Shown here: one piece after another, positions 1 to 13,083 of the stretch
How the letters are laid out: every line of letters begins with the position of its first letter
Numbering within the stretch: position 1 is the stretch's first letter
Assembly: GCA_025201765.1 (NCBI GenBank)
Contig: MU623448.1
Coordinates: 1 to 64,000, forward strand
Origin: Daldinia sp. FL1419
Lineage: Eukaryota > Ascomycota > Sordariomycetes > Xylariales > Hypoxylaceae
Direction of reading: 5' to 3'
Length of the DNA stretch: 64,000 nt
Made by a program: the position numbers and the translations under genes
Notes under the pieces: model-generated
Seen by the model: only the letters and a program-made list of their open reading frames with translations
What the model was told of the DNA's origin: nothing
The model's database searches: none

Positions 1-3000
1 CCGGAACACGGTTCCTACCCGGAACAAATACCAAGAGATGGACCGGATACCTGTAATATATTCTAGGTAAATCGGGGTAGTAATAAATAATAAATAATAA
101 TAATAATAATTATAAATTACCATTTTTCTTTTCCATTATAAATTAAAGATTATAATATAAATTATAATTTTCTTTAAGAATTTTATATTTAATTTAATTT
201 TTAAAAATTTTAATAATCTAATTTTTTAATAAAATAAATATAAGGATATTTTTTAATTATTATATTTTATATAAAATAATTTTAATAATATAATCAAATA
301 CTATCTTTAACCTTATTTTTCCAAATTTACTGAAATTTTAGGTTAGTGCCATTTCTTGGTAAAATAGCATTTTGATAAGTATTTCTTTTTTTTAATTAAT
401 GAACTCTATATCTTTCAATTTATTTTTTAAACTTTTAAAACATTTAGGGGTTAATTATATTCTTTTTAATTATTTGGCAAATTATTAGGTAATATTTTTA
501 TATAATTTATTTAATTATAAAAAATTAGGTCCTTTAACATTCTTAAAGGCTTCCTTTAATATATCTTCCTTTCAATTAAGCAATCTTAGGGGTATTGAAC
601 TATCTGATAATGTATTATCTATTGGTTAAACCTTTTTGGTTTTTAATTTATATATGATATTAATCTTAATCATATTCTTTTCAAGTAGGTACAAAATATT
701 AAAATATATTTTTTTGATTTTTTAATATATATTATCTATAATTTTATTTATTATACTAATAAATTGGTTATTTATAAGGTTTGTGATGACTTTCTTACCC
801 TTTTTAAATTCAATAAATTCTTAATTAAATTTTTTCTTATTAAACCTGTTATTACCATTAATTAGGCTTATATTATTAATGATATTTAATTTTTTGTTAA
901 TAATATATTTTTAATAATCTTATTTTTAATTTAATTAAATTTTTAATAAATTAATAATAGAATTTTAATAATTATATTCTTAAAAATTATGGTTTTAATG
1001 TATATATTATTTTTTATAATTAATTTAAATTAAAAGGTTATAAAGAAATTTATCCTAAAAATTAATTTATTAGTATAATATTTGTTTTTAATAATATAGA
1101 TTAATATTTCTAAATTATAATTATTTAATTAAATTAATTTATAAATTATCTTTAAAATTAAAATAATTATTTTATTTTTAAAAGGCGTTAGAATTATATT
1201 TAATTTCTTAATTATAAAATTATATTATTATATATATGATTGGGTGATGATTAATAATTTAATATTTATATTAATTAAAATGGAAATTAAATTCTTATTT
1301 TTTTAAAATTTAATTTTAATTATTAGATAAAATTATCTTTTAATATATAATATAGGATTGCTTATAGTTACTTATATTATGGTTAATTTAAATTAATTAG
1401 GCAGTATTTGATTTAATATGATATTATTTATATTAATAAAGGTTATTTTTGGGGGTGGTTTGGTTTAAGGTAATAAAGTTTATTGAATTTATTTGGAAAT
1501 TAATTTGACATATTTATTTAGTGTATTTTTGCAAATGTTCTTAATTAGTTTTTATTTGAATAAATCTTTAAATCTGGGTATATATTTAATTATTTTGTAT
1601 TAGATTATATTAAACTTTTTATTATAATTAATACTAATTTTTTAGGTTTAAAATTTAATAATAAAAAATATAAAGAAATTAATAATTAATATTATTAATT
1701 TAATTTTTAATTTATTAATAATTTTATTATTTTTTATTAATAATGGATTTGTATGTTTAATTTTAATAATTTTATTATTAAGGCCTTTCTATTATTTTAT
1801 AACATTAATAATTACTATTAATGAATTAACTTTATTATCTTTAAATATAAGTAAGGTTTCTTTAATAAAAATTAAGTTATTTTTATTAATTTTCAATTCC
1901 TACTTATAATTATAAGTAGGCTTATCCTAATCAAATATTCTTAATTTTCCTTTAAATATAACACTATTTATTAAAATATTTTTTTTAAATAGAAAAATAT
2001 CTTTGGTATCTTTAAATGCCTTTTTTAAACAATTACTTTCAATTATAATATCTTTAGAATAATAAAGGATTTTTTTAAAAATTTCTTAATTATTAAAATT
2101 TTTGTTATAAATATAGTAATAAAGGTTTTAACTAATAAGAATATCTTTTATCTTAATATTTGCAATAATAATATAAAAGATTTTTGTAATTAGTGGTTTA
2201 TTTGATCACCTATTCCACCTTCTAATAATGTACAAATAATTATTTCTATTGTAATATATAAAATTATCCTTTTTTATGCGTTTAAATATGGGGCAGAACC
2301 TACTATTATGTAATAATAGGTTATCACTTTTCAATTTATAGAAGTAATAAGTACTATATAAATAATTATTACAATTTAAATTATTTAATTAGATAAATTT
2401 AAATGTGTTAGATTTATAGTTATAAAAATTAAGTGCTTTAATTTATATAATATTAATATTCACATTAAAGGTATATATATCACTATAAAATCCTTAATTA
2501 TGACCTTGCTTTAGATAACCTAATATAAAATTGATTAATTTAAGTTCCTAATATATCCCTTTTATCTCTAACATACCAAACTTCATTTTCTCAAATTCTT
2601 TTATAATCTAATCCATACTATTATTAAAATTCTTCAAATCTTTAATTATAATTCTAAATTATCTATATAAATTAAAAATAAAATATCTATATTAATTAAA
2701 TTATTGTTAAAAAGGTTTATTATTATAAGTATTAATATATTTTATTTTTAATTTATTATTTTAGAAATAATTCCTTATATAAATCTCTTCCTTAACCCAC
2801 TTATTAATTAAATCACAAAATTAAACAAATATATAATTATTAATTTATTTAATTAAGATTTATTCTTTAAGAAATATCTTTTTTATAATTATTAAATTAA
2901 TTTTTTTAATAATATTATATATATAATAATCTAGGTAAATATCTATAATATAAGCTTCTTTAATTTCCTTTAAAACGTTAATATATTCCTTAATTAAATT

Positions 3001-4544
3001 AATAATTACAATAGTATTAAATAGCGTAAATCTATTCCCAAATTCTTCAAACCTTTTTCAAAAAGGTTTGAAATTGTTGGAATTACGTGGGGCAAATTTA
3101 GCTTTTAATTGATTACAAGCTTCTTCTTAAATGGTAACACCATCAATAATAACCTCAATTTATTTTTTAATATTTTTATTAATTATTTAATAAGGTAGAT
3201 TTATAATTAAATTAATATTAGCTATTTTATAATATTAAAAAACATAATATATATCTTTAAATCATTAGGTTATATTTAATCCATTAAATAAATAGTAAAA
3301 ATATCTATTAGGTTTAGGTAAGATGGATTAATATGATATAGCCAAATAAATATTCATACCTTAATTAGTAACATTTATTCTAATAGTAAAAATAAAGGTT
3401 ATTACTAATTTTTAAATAATAAGTATTAAAATTATCAATATATTTCTAATAATAATTAAAAATGATTGCAGTTACTATATAGTAATTAGCATTATATTAA
3501 TTATTTATATAAAAAATATTTCTAATCTTACATTAAATAATTTAAATACATTCACAAAAATCAAATGTATTGGTGGTAGACATCCGGGTACAATATGGGG
3601 ATTAAGTTGGTAAAAAGATTTTAATTGTTTAGGATTTTTTAATTATTAAAATATTATCTGTTTTTAATTAGGTTTATTATTTATAATTATATTTGATCTT
3701 TCATAATAACTAATAAAATTAGGTTTAATAATAAAAGAATTTCATTATATAATATTTATAAAAGATAATAAAAGAAATGCTTCAAAAGGCATTATTGTAC
3801 TTAGTTCAAATTAATCAAATAAAATATTAAATAACTATTCAGTTAGTTGTTATTCTAAAAATATATAAGAAAATAATAATAATTCTAATTACTTCTTATT
3901 TAAATTTCAAAAGAAATCCGAAGATTTATATTTTATATAACCATTCTTCTTTACTGCACTTAACTCATTCTCTAAATAAACAGTAATAATTTTAATTTCT
4001 AATTATTTCATTTTAAAAACTTTTAAAAAATAGGTTAATTTTAATATAATAATAACTTCAAATAAACCCCATCCCCTCTATACAAATAACCTAATTAAAA
4101 AAATAAGTATAAAATTTAAAATTAAATAGTATATATTTCTTTCTTTATAACTTTTTATATATATTACACAACCATTAATCTTATAATAACTTCTATAAAC
4201 TTATATAATAATTACTAATCTTTTAATATTAATATTTAATTATTTTATCAACCCTACCCTAAAAGGTACAAACTCCAAAAACAATTTAAATTCCATAATT
4301 TTATTCCTATTTTATAATAATAACTAATAATTTCTTACTAATTCTTATTAATCATAATATAAATCTTTATATAACTTCCTTTTTCAATATATTAAACTTT
4401 TTTGATTATTTTATATTTAATATCTTTATCTTTTTTAAAATACTATATAATATATTCTTATATAATATATATATTAATTAATTAAATATTTTTTATTTTA
4501 TTATACATAATAATTATTCCCAATATTAATTATATAAAATTTAG

Positions 4545-6135
4545 GTATATTAAAATTATCTCAAAGATTTTTAGGGTTAAATTAACTTCTTTTACTCCTT
4601 ATTCTCTCAATTTTGCTTTTTTAATCCTAAAACTATTTTTATCTTAATTAAATGATAATAATTTTAATTAAATAAATATTAATTATATTAACCATACTCT
4701 AATCCTCATAAATATTAGTTTTTATAAATTAAATATCTATTTTAATTAACCTAATAATAATTTTAACAAAATTAATTAAACAATTATTAATCTTAATTAA
4801 TTAAAATAATAACAATTCTTTTAAGATTAAAATTGTAAATTTAAATCCTATAATAATCACCATTAAATAGGAATTTTAATAGTTTTTATAGGATATGTTT
4901 TATATTTTAACTAACCTATATTAAGCCAGAGGTTATATAAGTTAGAGGATATAAAATAACTATATTTTAAGGAGGGTAATAAAATAATTAAGTAAAAGAT
5001 TTAATAAGGGTGATTGCTTATCAATAATAACACATACAAAATTAAATAAATAGTATATTCAATAAAAAAATAAATTTATAAATTATTATAAAATTTATAA
5101 AAAGAATATAATAATTTTTACAAATTTAATTTGATTAAATAAGAAAATAATTCCTGAAGGCCTATTTATATCCATATAAACCTATAAGAACCTAAGAAGG
5201 GTAGGTTCCATAAAGGTTAATAAGGTCTTTATAAGGTAAGATTTATTATATAATCACACTACCCTAGTTCATTATATATTTATTTTTATAATCTTTTGTA
5301 AATATTGTTCTATTATCAAACTTGCAATAATCTTTAAATATTTATATAATATATCTTTTAATATTTATGTTTAATTATCTGATTGGCCTTGTCCTTATTG
5401 ACATATGATCTGAATATAATTCAAATTTCATAACTATATTTTATAATTATATACCTCTATAATATCTGTAATCCCTTATAATGCTTCGTAATATCCCTAT
5501 AATGTTTCGTAATTATCTTTATAGGTATCTGATTGATTCTCCATAATGTTTCAGATGTCTGTATATAAGCTCTTTGTCCTTAAATAGCCTAATTAATAAT
5601 TCTAAATTTGCATCTAATCCATTTTTGATATTTCGGTATTCCAAATTACTTTATATTATGTTATTAGGTTGTATATTATTTAATTGTGCAATTTTAAGGT
5701 GTTCTCCATATTTTAGGTTTTTGATATTGATTATATAAAGGTTTTGGATGTATTAAGGTTGGCTTAAAGTTTTTGGGGTTAAATTGATATCTTTCACTCT
5801 TCATTTTTAATGTTTATTTTCTTTAACCTAAGGTTATAATTATTTTGATTAGATAGTATCAATTTTAATCAGAATAATATGAGTGGTATTAGCCATATTT
5901 TTTAAATTTTTATATATTTTGGTTTTAATTAATATTGATTTTTATAATAATAGTTCTAATAGATAATTATTCTAAAATTAAGGAATTATAATATTTGAAG
6001 ATTTTGTATAATTGCCACTAAATAGGAACTCTAATAGTTCTTATAGGATATATTTTACATTTCAATTAACCTATAATAATTAAAGGTTATATAAACTTAA
6101 GGATATAAAGTGACTATATCCTAACAGAAATATCG
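4545..6135. repeat. Pair of diverged direct repeats (about 400 bp each)
   Basis: The segments 4,545-4,980 and 5,755-6,135 share an ordered set of matches: a GGGTTAAATT block, a run of short matches, then a near-identical stretch around TAAATAGGAA...TTATAGGATAT, and finally GGTTATATAA...AGGATATAAA. They are in the same orientation about 1.2 kb apart. Differences are mainly C/T and G/A, as expected after RIP. They could be LTRs or two insertions of one element. Confidence 0.55.
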
Positions 6136-7345
6136 AAACAATCAAATAAATAAATTACTATATGTGACTACTTTATAATAATAATATATACAATAAAATA
6201 TAGACTTAAAAGAATATATATTATTTATATAAAATTATATAAAAACAATCTTTAAAGAATTATCTATAACTTATACTAATTAAGTAAAAAAATAATTATT
6301 AAAATTTATATATATTTAAATAAATATATATAAATTTTATAAGGATTTATTAGAAAATCTTCCGGAATAGCTCTTATTACATATTCCTGCTGCGTACTCC
6401 TATTACATATCCCTATTGTGTATTCCAACCACGTACTCACATTGCACCAGTTCAATAATTAATTATATCTTAAAAAAGGTATTAAAATAATTAAATAAAA
6501 AGATTAATAGAGGTGATTGCTGGCAATGGTAGCTGTTGTTTAATAAATAAAATAGATGTATATTTAATAAAAAAAAGAAATTATAAATTATTGTAAAAAA
6601 TTATATAAAAGGTGGGGGTTAAAGAGATTAACTTAATTAAATAGGAATTAATTGTTAAGGCTTAGATATTGAATAGGAGTTTTAATTTAGGGTTAATATT
6701 AGTTCCTACAAAATATACCCTATACTTTAGTTACCCCATAATTAATTATATTTTGAAGAGGGTAGGTATTAGAGTAATTAAATAAAATGTTAATAAATAA
6801 AGATGATTGTTAGCGCTTAAGAAATAAAATAAATAATATATTTAACAAAAAAGAAAAATTATAAATTATTATAAAAAGTTATAAAAAAAACTAATGATTT
6901 TGAAGAGCTTAATCTAATTAAATAAAAATTAGCTTTTGAGGGCTTATGTACCTATTGAACAGGGTGCTCTAATTCAAGGTTAATATTATTAAATAAAAAT
7001 TCGAATAATTAGATACAAAATGATTATATCATAAGGAAAGTATTAAAATGATCAAATAAAATACTAATAAAAATAATTACTAATAATGGTAATTAATGTT
7101 TAAATAATGATAAATAAATAATATATTTAATAAAAGAAAGAAATTATAAATTATTATAAAAAACTATATTAAAGGTAATGCTTAAAGATATTAATTTGAT
7201 TAAACAAAAAAGACAACTTTTGAGGGCCTATTTATGTCCAAAAAAACTGTAGAAATTTTAGAAGGTTTGGTTCTATAGAGGTTAATAGGATCTTATAAAG
7301 TAATTTCAGTTACGTAATCACAGTACTTCGGTTTAATATAATACG
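4973..7345. repeat. Four diverged copies of a 200-300 bp unit
   Basis: Copies begin near 4,973, 6,475, 6,757 and 7,037. Each carries, in order, a TAATTAAATAAAA-like segment, a GATGATTG/GTGATTGC-like segment, a run near AATAAATAATATATTTAATAAAA, the very similar core AAATTATAAATTATTATAAAA, and a TTAATTTGATTAAA-like segment. The first and last copies are longest and both continue into a stretch with GGTTCC/GGTTCT, AGGTTAATA and TAATCACA. Spacing is irregular, so this is a cluster of element ends or nested insertions, not a clean tandem satellite. Confidence 0.55.
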
Positions 7346-7695
7346 TATTTTATAAGCTTATATAATTTTTACTAAAATCGGGCTATTGTGATGCCCCGCA
7401 GGGGTGCCCTCTTGTTTCTACATACTAAAGTTCCCATTTAATTAGTACCTTTTAACATTTATTTATTGGAATCTCCAAATGCATTTCATCTTAATTAGGT
7501 ACTTCTTCTACTTTTTGATTAACATCCACCACTTAACTCAATATGTCAAGTAAGTTTAAACACTCGGATGAGTTGCCCGTAGTTGTACGGGACTTATAGC
7601 AACAATCCTACTCCATGCACAATGGCACTCAATAGGCATGACAGGTACAGTTTTTGAATCTGACAAGGAAAAAAATATCAATACGTTCCATTCCC

Positions 7696-8450
7696 CTATG
7701 CATTCCAATCCACCTCCCCTCCTGCTTTTCCCTCTCCCTGTTTAAGACCGCCGCTATATCCATATCAAGTCAGCATACCATTATAAACCTCAACGCAGCA
7801 GCAAACACCAATTCCAAACCACATCGTATTACTCACGTTCCTCTCCAGAATTTGGGGTCGACCTTGTCATCAGAGGCGGGTGCCGCCCGGTCGTGACGCT
7901 TTTCGAACTCCTGGTTATGCCTTTCGACTTCCTGCTTTTGTTCGTCACTCAGTCCCTCCTTGACGGCGGGGACCGCCTGGTTGTGGATCTTGGGACTGGG
8001 CTTGCCCTTGCCCTGAGGTCCTTTTAGAGCCTCACCTCCATTCTGGCTCGCCGCGTTGGCGATCGTCCCGCCAGTAGGACTACCTCCCGTCTCAGTGGCC
8101 TCTTTAGACCTGGATCCTCCAGACTGCGCGCTGGCGTCCTCGGGGGATTTCTGTCCAGACTCGCGAGCAGCTGCATTCTTCATGCTTTCTGATAAGCCAG
8201 CCTTGGTAGGGCCACCTCCAGTTCCCTTGCCTACATCTGGTGGGCTTGGGCCGGGGTGCTCTGACGATTGCTGTGCGGCACTTGATGGCTGGCTCTGAGG
8301 ACCTTCGGCAGCTGGGTCTCCCGTTCCATCACCATAACCTTGTTGCGAAAAGTGACGGTGACCAGTCGCAAGAGTACGATAAGCTTGAGGGGCGCGTGTC
8401 CGGGTGGCCCTCAAGACGTTTAACGAGTTACCAATGCGAATAGCTACCAT
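7696..8450 (-). CDS. Small protein with putative mitochondrial presequence
   Basis: I do not recognise a named family. The first exon (8450-7837) starts with an Arg/Ala-rich, acid-free segment (about residues 1-35, including RTLATGHRHFS) typical of a mitochondrial targeting sequence. A long Gly/Ser/Pro/Gln-rich disordered region follows, then a charged helical stretch (EGLSDEQKQEVERHNQEFEK, about residues 165-185). Read straight through, the protein ends after 205 residues, but the last codons lie on a GTGAGT donor. A CTGAC branch site and a TAG acceptor allow an 83-nt intron (7754-7836) and a second exon (7753-7696), giving 223 residues ending DWNA. The intron model is inferred. The gene abuts the AT island, so its 3' end may have been shaped by it. 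Confidence 0.6.
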
Positions 8451-9527
8451 TTTGAATGATTATAATTGGTACTGATAACGGTGAACACTTCTTTGAATGA
8501 TGATGATAAATTAAGAGAAATTGGAGAAAGGCATGCTTTTGAATTAAAAACACTCGATACCTTTAAGATGATAGCAGCCGATCAACGTAGTCATAACTGT
8601 GATGCCATATGAGGGATGATGAAGTATGACATCATGACAAGACTTCGTGATTGAAAATCTACTTACTTGCCTACGTAGCCCTGGCAAGGTTTGCTAGAAT
8701 TTGCCATCCATAATGTATTACTGTAGTTAAAATGGAAGCTCTTCAGCTCTGAAGAACCGATCAGATCAATGCCGCTGAAATTGGATATCAAAATGCTAGT
8801 GATGCCTCGGAAAACTTGGTAGCCTCTGAACTCGAGCGTTTGCCCAAGGTTCCTGTACCAACGCGATACCTATCTTCATCCGATAGTTCCATCATCTTGC
8901 TCAGAGTTACTTTAAAATTATCTACTTACTAGGTCGGTATCTAAAAGTTTAAACTCCGTTAACCAGAGACCAACGACCAACATTAGAGCAAACATAAATG
9001 TTCCTTATTAATTGGGAACTTAGATACATATCGCTGAATTTGAATTCATGTAACTATTGTACCAGGTACCTAGTTATGCTGTGGCTTTGAACCGTTATGC
9101 CCAGTTAAAGAATGTGGCTGCGCGCAGCTATTAGCGCCTGATCTCGTGCTCAATTAGAGCGACGAGCTGCAGCGCCTTATCAGCTAGGGTCTGAATCGGG
9201 TAGGTATCAGCGCAGGTCCGACCATCCCAGCCAGCGCTAATCCACAGGTAATCCATATAGCAGCCCAGACTGCCTTAGCCTGCTTAGTAGGTCTTCAAAC
9301 AGGTACAACAACATCTGCAACTACAACCTCTCAACTTCAACAATACAACATCGTCCTATCACCATCTACCAATAACAGTCGCACAAGTTCCGTTACCTTA
9401 TTCGGAGCTTGACTCTTCAACCCAGCGCATAAATTCGGGTTTCTCAATCAACCCGAATTAAACCTAGTCGTTTCCTAAACACTGACGCAGCCCACCGACT
9501 CTCCAGCTTTCGCCTCCAACCTCCGTC
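8451..9527. promoter_or_regulatory. Divergent region between the small mitochondrial-type gene and ypt7
   Basis: About 1.1 kb between divergent starts. From about 9,300 it is CA/CT-rich (CAACTACAACCTCTCAACTTC...), typical of fungal core promoters and leaders before ypt7. No gene seen. Confidence 0.4.
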
Positions 9528-10517
9528 ATGGCTTCTAGGAAAGGGGCTATCTTGAAGGTAACGACGAAGATTATCTCGACTATGAATTAGTTCTTTGGCG
9601 TGGTCCTTGTAAACTGACGTTGCATATACTTAGGTTATCGTCCTCGGCGACAGCGGCGTTGGAAAGACGAGTCTGCTGAACCAATATGTATGTTATGATC
9701 GCTGATCCGACCCGTCCTCTCTACGATATCCTGCCTCTGCCACTTAAATTATCCGAAATTAATATTATTGTTGGATAGGTCAATAAGAAATTCAGCGCCA
9801 GTTACAAGGCTACTATCGGCGCCGACTTCTTGATCCAGAAGGTCCTAATTGATGACCAACAAGTTACAGTGCAGGTATGGAATGGTAGCAAGCGTATCGA
9901 AGGCGATAGCTAACAAGAAACAGCTCTGGGATACAGCCGGCCAGGAGCGCTTCCAATCCTTGGGTGTTGCGTTTTATCGAGGTGCCGACTGCTGCGTGCT
10001 AGTCTTCGACGTCAACAACTCGAAGAGTTTCGATTCCCTAGATAGTTGGAGAGATGAGTTCTTGATCCAAGCTTCCCCGAGGGATCCCGAGAACTTTCCT
10101 TTCGTAAGAGCAATCCATTCTACCATATTCTGAATCCGACTAATCAGACTAAAGGTCGTCCTTGGAAACAAGATCGACGTTGACGAGAGCAAGCGAGTAG
10201 TAAGTTTGAATTGGGCTAGCATTTACCAGATCACACGTACTTACGGCCTACAGGTTTCAAGTAAGAGGGCAGCTACTTTCTGCCACTCTAAGGGCGACAT
10301 CCCTTATTTTGAGACTAGTGCAAAGGAGGCGGTCAATGTCGAGCAAGCATTTGATGGTAATTTCCAACTCCCTTTTCGTTCGTAGTTTTGTCTAATCCAT
10401 ATCCTAGTTATTGCGAGACACGCGCTGGCGCAGGAGGAGTCCGAAGAGTTCAGTGGAGACTTCCAAGACCCCATCAACATTCACATTGAGAACGATCGCG
10501 ATGGTTGCGCATGTTAA
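9528..10517 (+). CDS. ypt7: Rab7-family small GTPase Ypt7
   Basis: Vacuolar/late-endosomal Rab GTPase that drives homotypic vacuole fusion through the HOPS tether. Seven exons (9528-9557, 9634-9687, 9779-9874, 9924-10103, 10155-10199, 10254-10356, 10408-10517) join to 205 residues, the typical Rab7 length. Visible motifs in order: P-loop GDSGVGKTS, switch I with ATIGADF, WDTAGQERF (switch II), NKID (base recognition) and ETSAK. The protein ends in CAC, a CxC double geranylgeranylation signal. The intron at 9875-9923 is only 49 nt. Family assignment is firm from the GAFYRGADCC-like segment (here VAFYRGADCC) and the overall match to Rab7; no odd residues were seen. Confidence 0.96.
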
Positions 10518-11629
10518 GAGTGGTCAAATAGAATATTAAGAGCATTTTGTCCATTCCATGCGACACCATTCCACTAACCACAAAGGTCGCCGAGTCAAAT
10601 TGAACCTTGGCCATCTTTGCAGCACGATGCACATTCTCAACCATCGTTCATCTCTTTGTATGGAAGACATCAGATTTTAGGGGCTCTTGGGGACATGTTA
10701 CAGATGTGGAACAGTGAGATTCTCAGAACCACGCCTATAATGAGTGTATAGAGATGACTGATACATTGCATTTTCGCTTTTTTTTTTTCCGTCTCATTGT
10801 TGCAGTATGGTACTGCTGAATTCGAGACGTAGGCGTCTTTTCATCATCCAGGTTTACGTATGCAGGCCTTGATTAAGGCATCGCAATATTTCAGGTAGCA
10901 TTCATAAGTGATTATTTAACTCTTATCCTACGATTCATCTTTCTAATGTTATGGCTTGTGAATGTTTTTTGCTGCCTAACTAATGATATAGGGGGTAGGT
11001 ACCTAGGTACCTAAATACATTGGCTTACCCAGTCATCAGACAACAAAACTCATGTGCTATTTATCTGCTGTCATCAATCGTCAATCGGAACCATGGAAGT
11101 TGTGATAACATAGGTATGCAATTACCTATATGGTGGGATGACCTAATAAGAGTACCTAAATACATGAGGCAGGAGGTTTACATAGGTCCATACCTATGTC
11201 CACGGGTATTGCATTAGGTACCTAAAATAACGTAAAATAATGCGTTATGACACGCAGAAGCTCAGGGGTTTAAAATTTTAATGTCTCGGCGTCTTAAATC
11301 ACCGACGGCGCCGCATCGGTAACTCTTAGGGATTGAACGGATTGAACCCTTCAACGTGCATGTTTCAAATCCTCGAATTCACCCTCTTTTGGCCAGCTTA
11401 TTGTTTCGTTCTTTTCTTGCCCCTCGTGTAAGGTGCCTATATGTCCTTGCCGGCCCCTATGTAAACTTGATCCTTGCGACTATCAGCGTCGATCCTCTCT
11501 TTTTTGTTTGTTCGGATAATAAATGCTTCCGCCTCACCGCGACCGTTGCTACACCCCGGCGGGATTCATAGGTTCCAAAGGTTTTTTTTTCATTTGCAGT
11601 ACGTTGCGACTATTGGACCAAACGACAAT
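10518..11629. other. Spacer between ypt7 and transporter gene
   Basis: Holds the ypt7 3' flank and the transporter promoter. The motif GGTAGGTACCTAGGTACCTAAATAC (10,994-11,018) recurs in part at 11,152-11,162 and 11,214-11,224. A T-run lies at 11,581-11,590. No gene seen. Confidence 0.45.
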
Positions 11630-13083
11630 ATGGCTGCGCCAGAATCAATACTCGCAGCCGGAGAGAGGCAGCCCGGACTTGACGTTCCTAGAAGGAGACT
11701 TTCCGAGCCGCCGGTTCCGTCTGAGAATATGACCGGATCATCCGCATCGTGGGGGAGCATTCCGAGCTTGGGACGGAAGGGAGGAATTAGGAACATGGCC
11801 AGGAGAACCCTGGGCATTAGTCTTTTATTACTCACCGTATTCCTATGGACGGCGTCCAACTTCCTCGCCAGCGTGAGTATTCCACGAGCAAGACCAATGG
11901 CTCCCCTTCAACTACTAACTATTACGAGTATATTTTCTCCGATCATACCTACGATAAACCATTCTTCCTAGTGTATATGAACACATCCATATTCGCGCTG
12001 TCGATGATACCAATATCTATAAAATATATAATACAAAATGGTGGTTTTGCTCGTGTCAAGAACCAGGCGATTCAGGAGTGGAGGATGAGGTACCAAGGGG
12101 TAGAGCGACTAAAGTCGCAAGAGGAGGAAGAAGCAGTTACAGTGGGCGAGAGGCTACTAGGAGACGACGATGATGGGAGTTTCGAAATAGTCGACCCGCC
12201 GAGGACCGAGGACAAGCTGTCATTCCTAGAGACGGCGCGGTATAGTCTCGAGTTCTGCATGATCTGGTTCCTGGGGAACTACTTTGCATCGGCGTGCCTG
12301 GAGTACACGAGCGTGGCGAGCGTTACGATCCTCACATCTACGAGTAGCGTATGGACGCTAATCTTCTGCGCCGTCATGCGCATCGAGCCTTTCTCCGTAC
12401 GTAAGCTGATCGGCGTGCTGGCCTCGCTTGCGGGGATCATACTTATCTCGACCGTGGATCTCTCGGGCAAGGATAACGACGATAACCGCGGAAACTTCCC
12501 ACACAAGAGCCAGCAGCAGATCGCTATCGGCGACGCTATGGCCTTCTTTAGCGCTGTTGTTTATGGGCTGTATGTGGTCGTAATGAAGGTCCGCATCGGA
12601 AACGAGGATCGCGTTAATATGCCCTTGTTTTTCGGACTCGTGGGCATCTTTAATATTCTTTTTCTGTGGCCTCTATTTATCATCCTGCATATTACAGGAA
12701 TCGAACCAGTATGTGCCATGCCTGCATGCAACCAAAAAGATTGCTCCAGAGTTACTAACAGAGAATAGTTTGAACTGCCGCCAAGCGGTAAGGTATGGGC
12801 AATCATCATACTCAACTCGTTATCTTCTTTCGTCTCGGATATCTCGTGGGCCTATGCCATGTTACTCACGACACCGTTGGTTGTCACCGTCGGATTATCT
12901 CTAACCATACCGTTATCCCTAATTGGTGAAATGATCCAATATGCGCAGTATTCGAGTTTTATATATTGGATCGGCGCTGCGATCGTGTTAGTTTCGTTCA
13001 TATTTGTCAATAACGAGAGCCATGATGAAGACGAAGGAGCAAAGGCTGGCTCCGAAAGAGCAAATAGAACGGCAGAGCCGTAG
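11630..13083 (+). CDS. SLC35F/EamA-type membrane transporter (YML018C/THI74-like)
   Basis: Three exons (11630-11872, 11929-12708, 12769-13083) give 445 residues. A hydrophilic N-terminus of about 60 residues precedes roughly ten hydrophobic segments in two halves, as in the drug/metabolite transporter superfamily. The second half has the well-conserved-looking SDISWAYAMLLTTPLVVTVG stretch and the preceding GDAMAFFSAVVYGLYVVVMK, both resembling the fungal vacuolar-membrane proteins YML018C/Thi74 (SLC35F5 type). A charged loop of about 70 residues separates TM2 and TM3. The C-terminus is short and acidic. Substrate is unknown. Introns are 56 and 60 nt. An upstream CAG at about 11,597 could be the acceptor of a 5' UTR intron, which cannot be settled here. 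Confidence 0.88.

Larger units (their letters stand above)
76..7380. repeat. AT-saturated island, probably RIP-eroded transposable elements
   Basis: About 7.3 kb consists almost entirely of A and T, with no open reading frame of note, in sharp contrast to the mixed-composition flanks at 1-75 and from about 7,380 onward. Diverged direct repeats lie inside it. On the minus strand between roughly 1,800 and 2,650, long stretches read as protein-like sequence broken by TAA/TAG codons, as expected if CAA/CAG or TGG codons were converted by C-to-T changes. In Pezizomycotina such islands are usually transposons inactivated by RIP, so that is the inference. The element class could not be identified. 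Mitochondrial DNA is unlikely because no mitochondrial gene is visible and the junction to nuclear genes is continuous. Confidence 0.75.

Noticed and set aside
76..7380. Mitochondrial DNA insertion or centromere core
   Set aside because: No mitochondrial genes or codon-biased frames are visible, and 7 kb is small for a centromere; RIP-eroded repeats explain the composition more simply.
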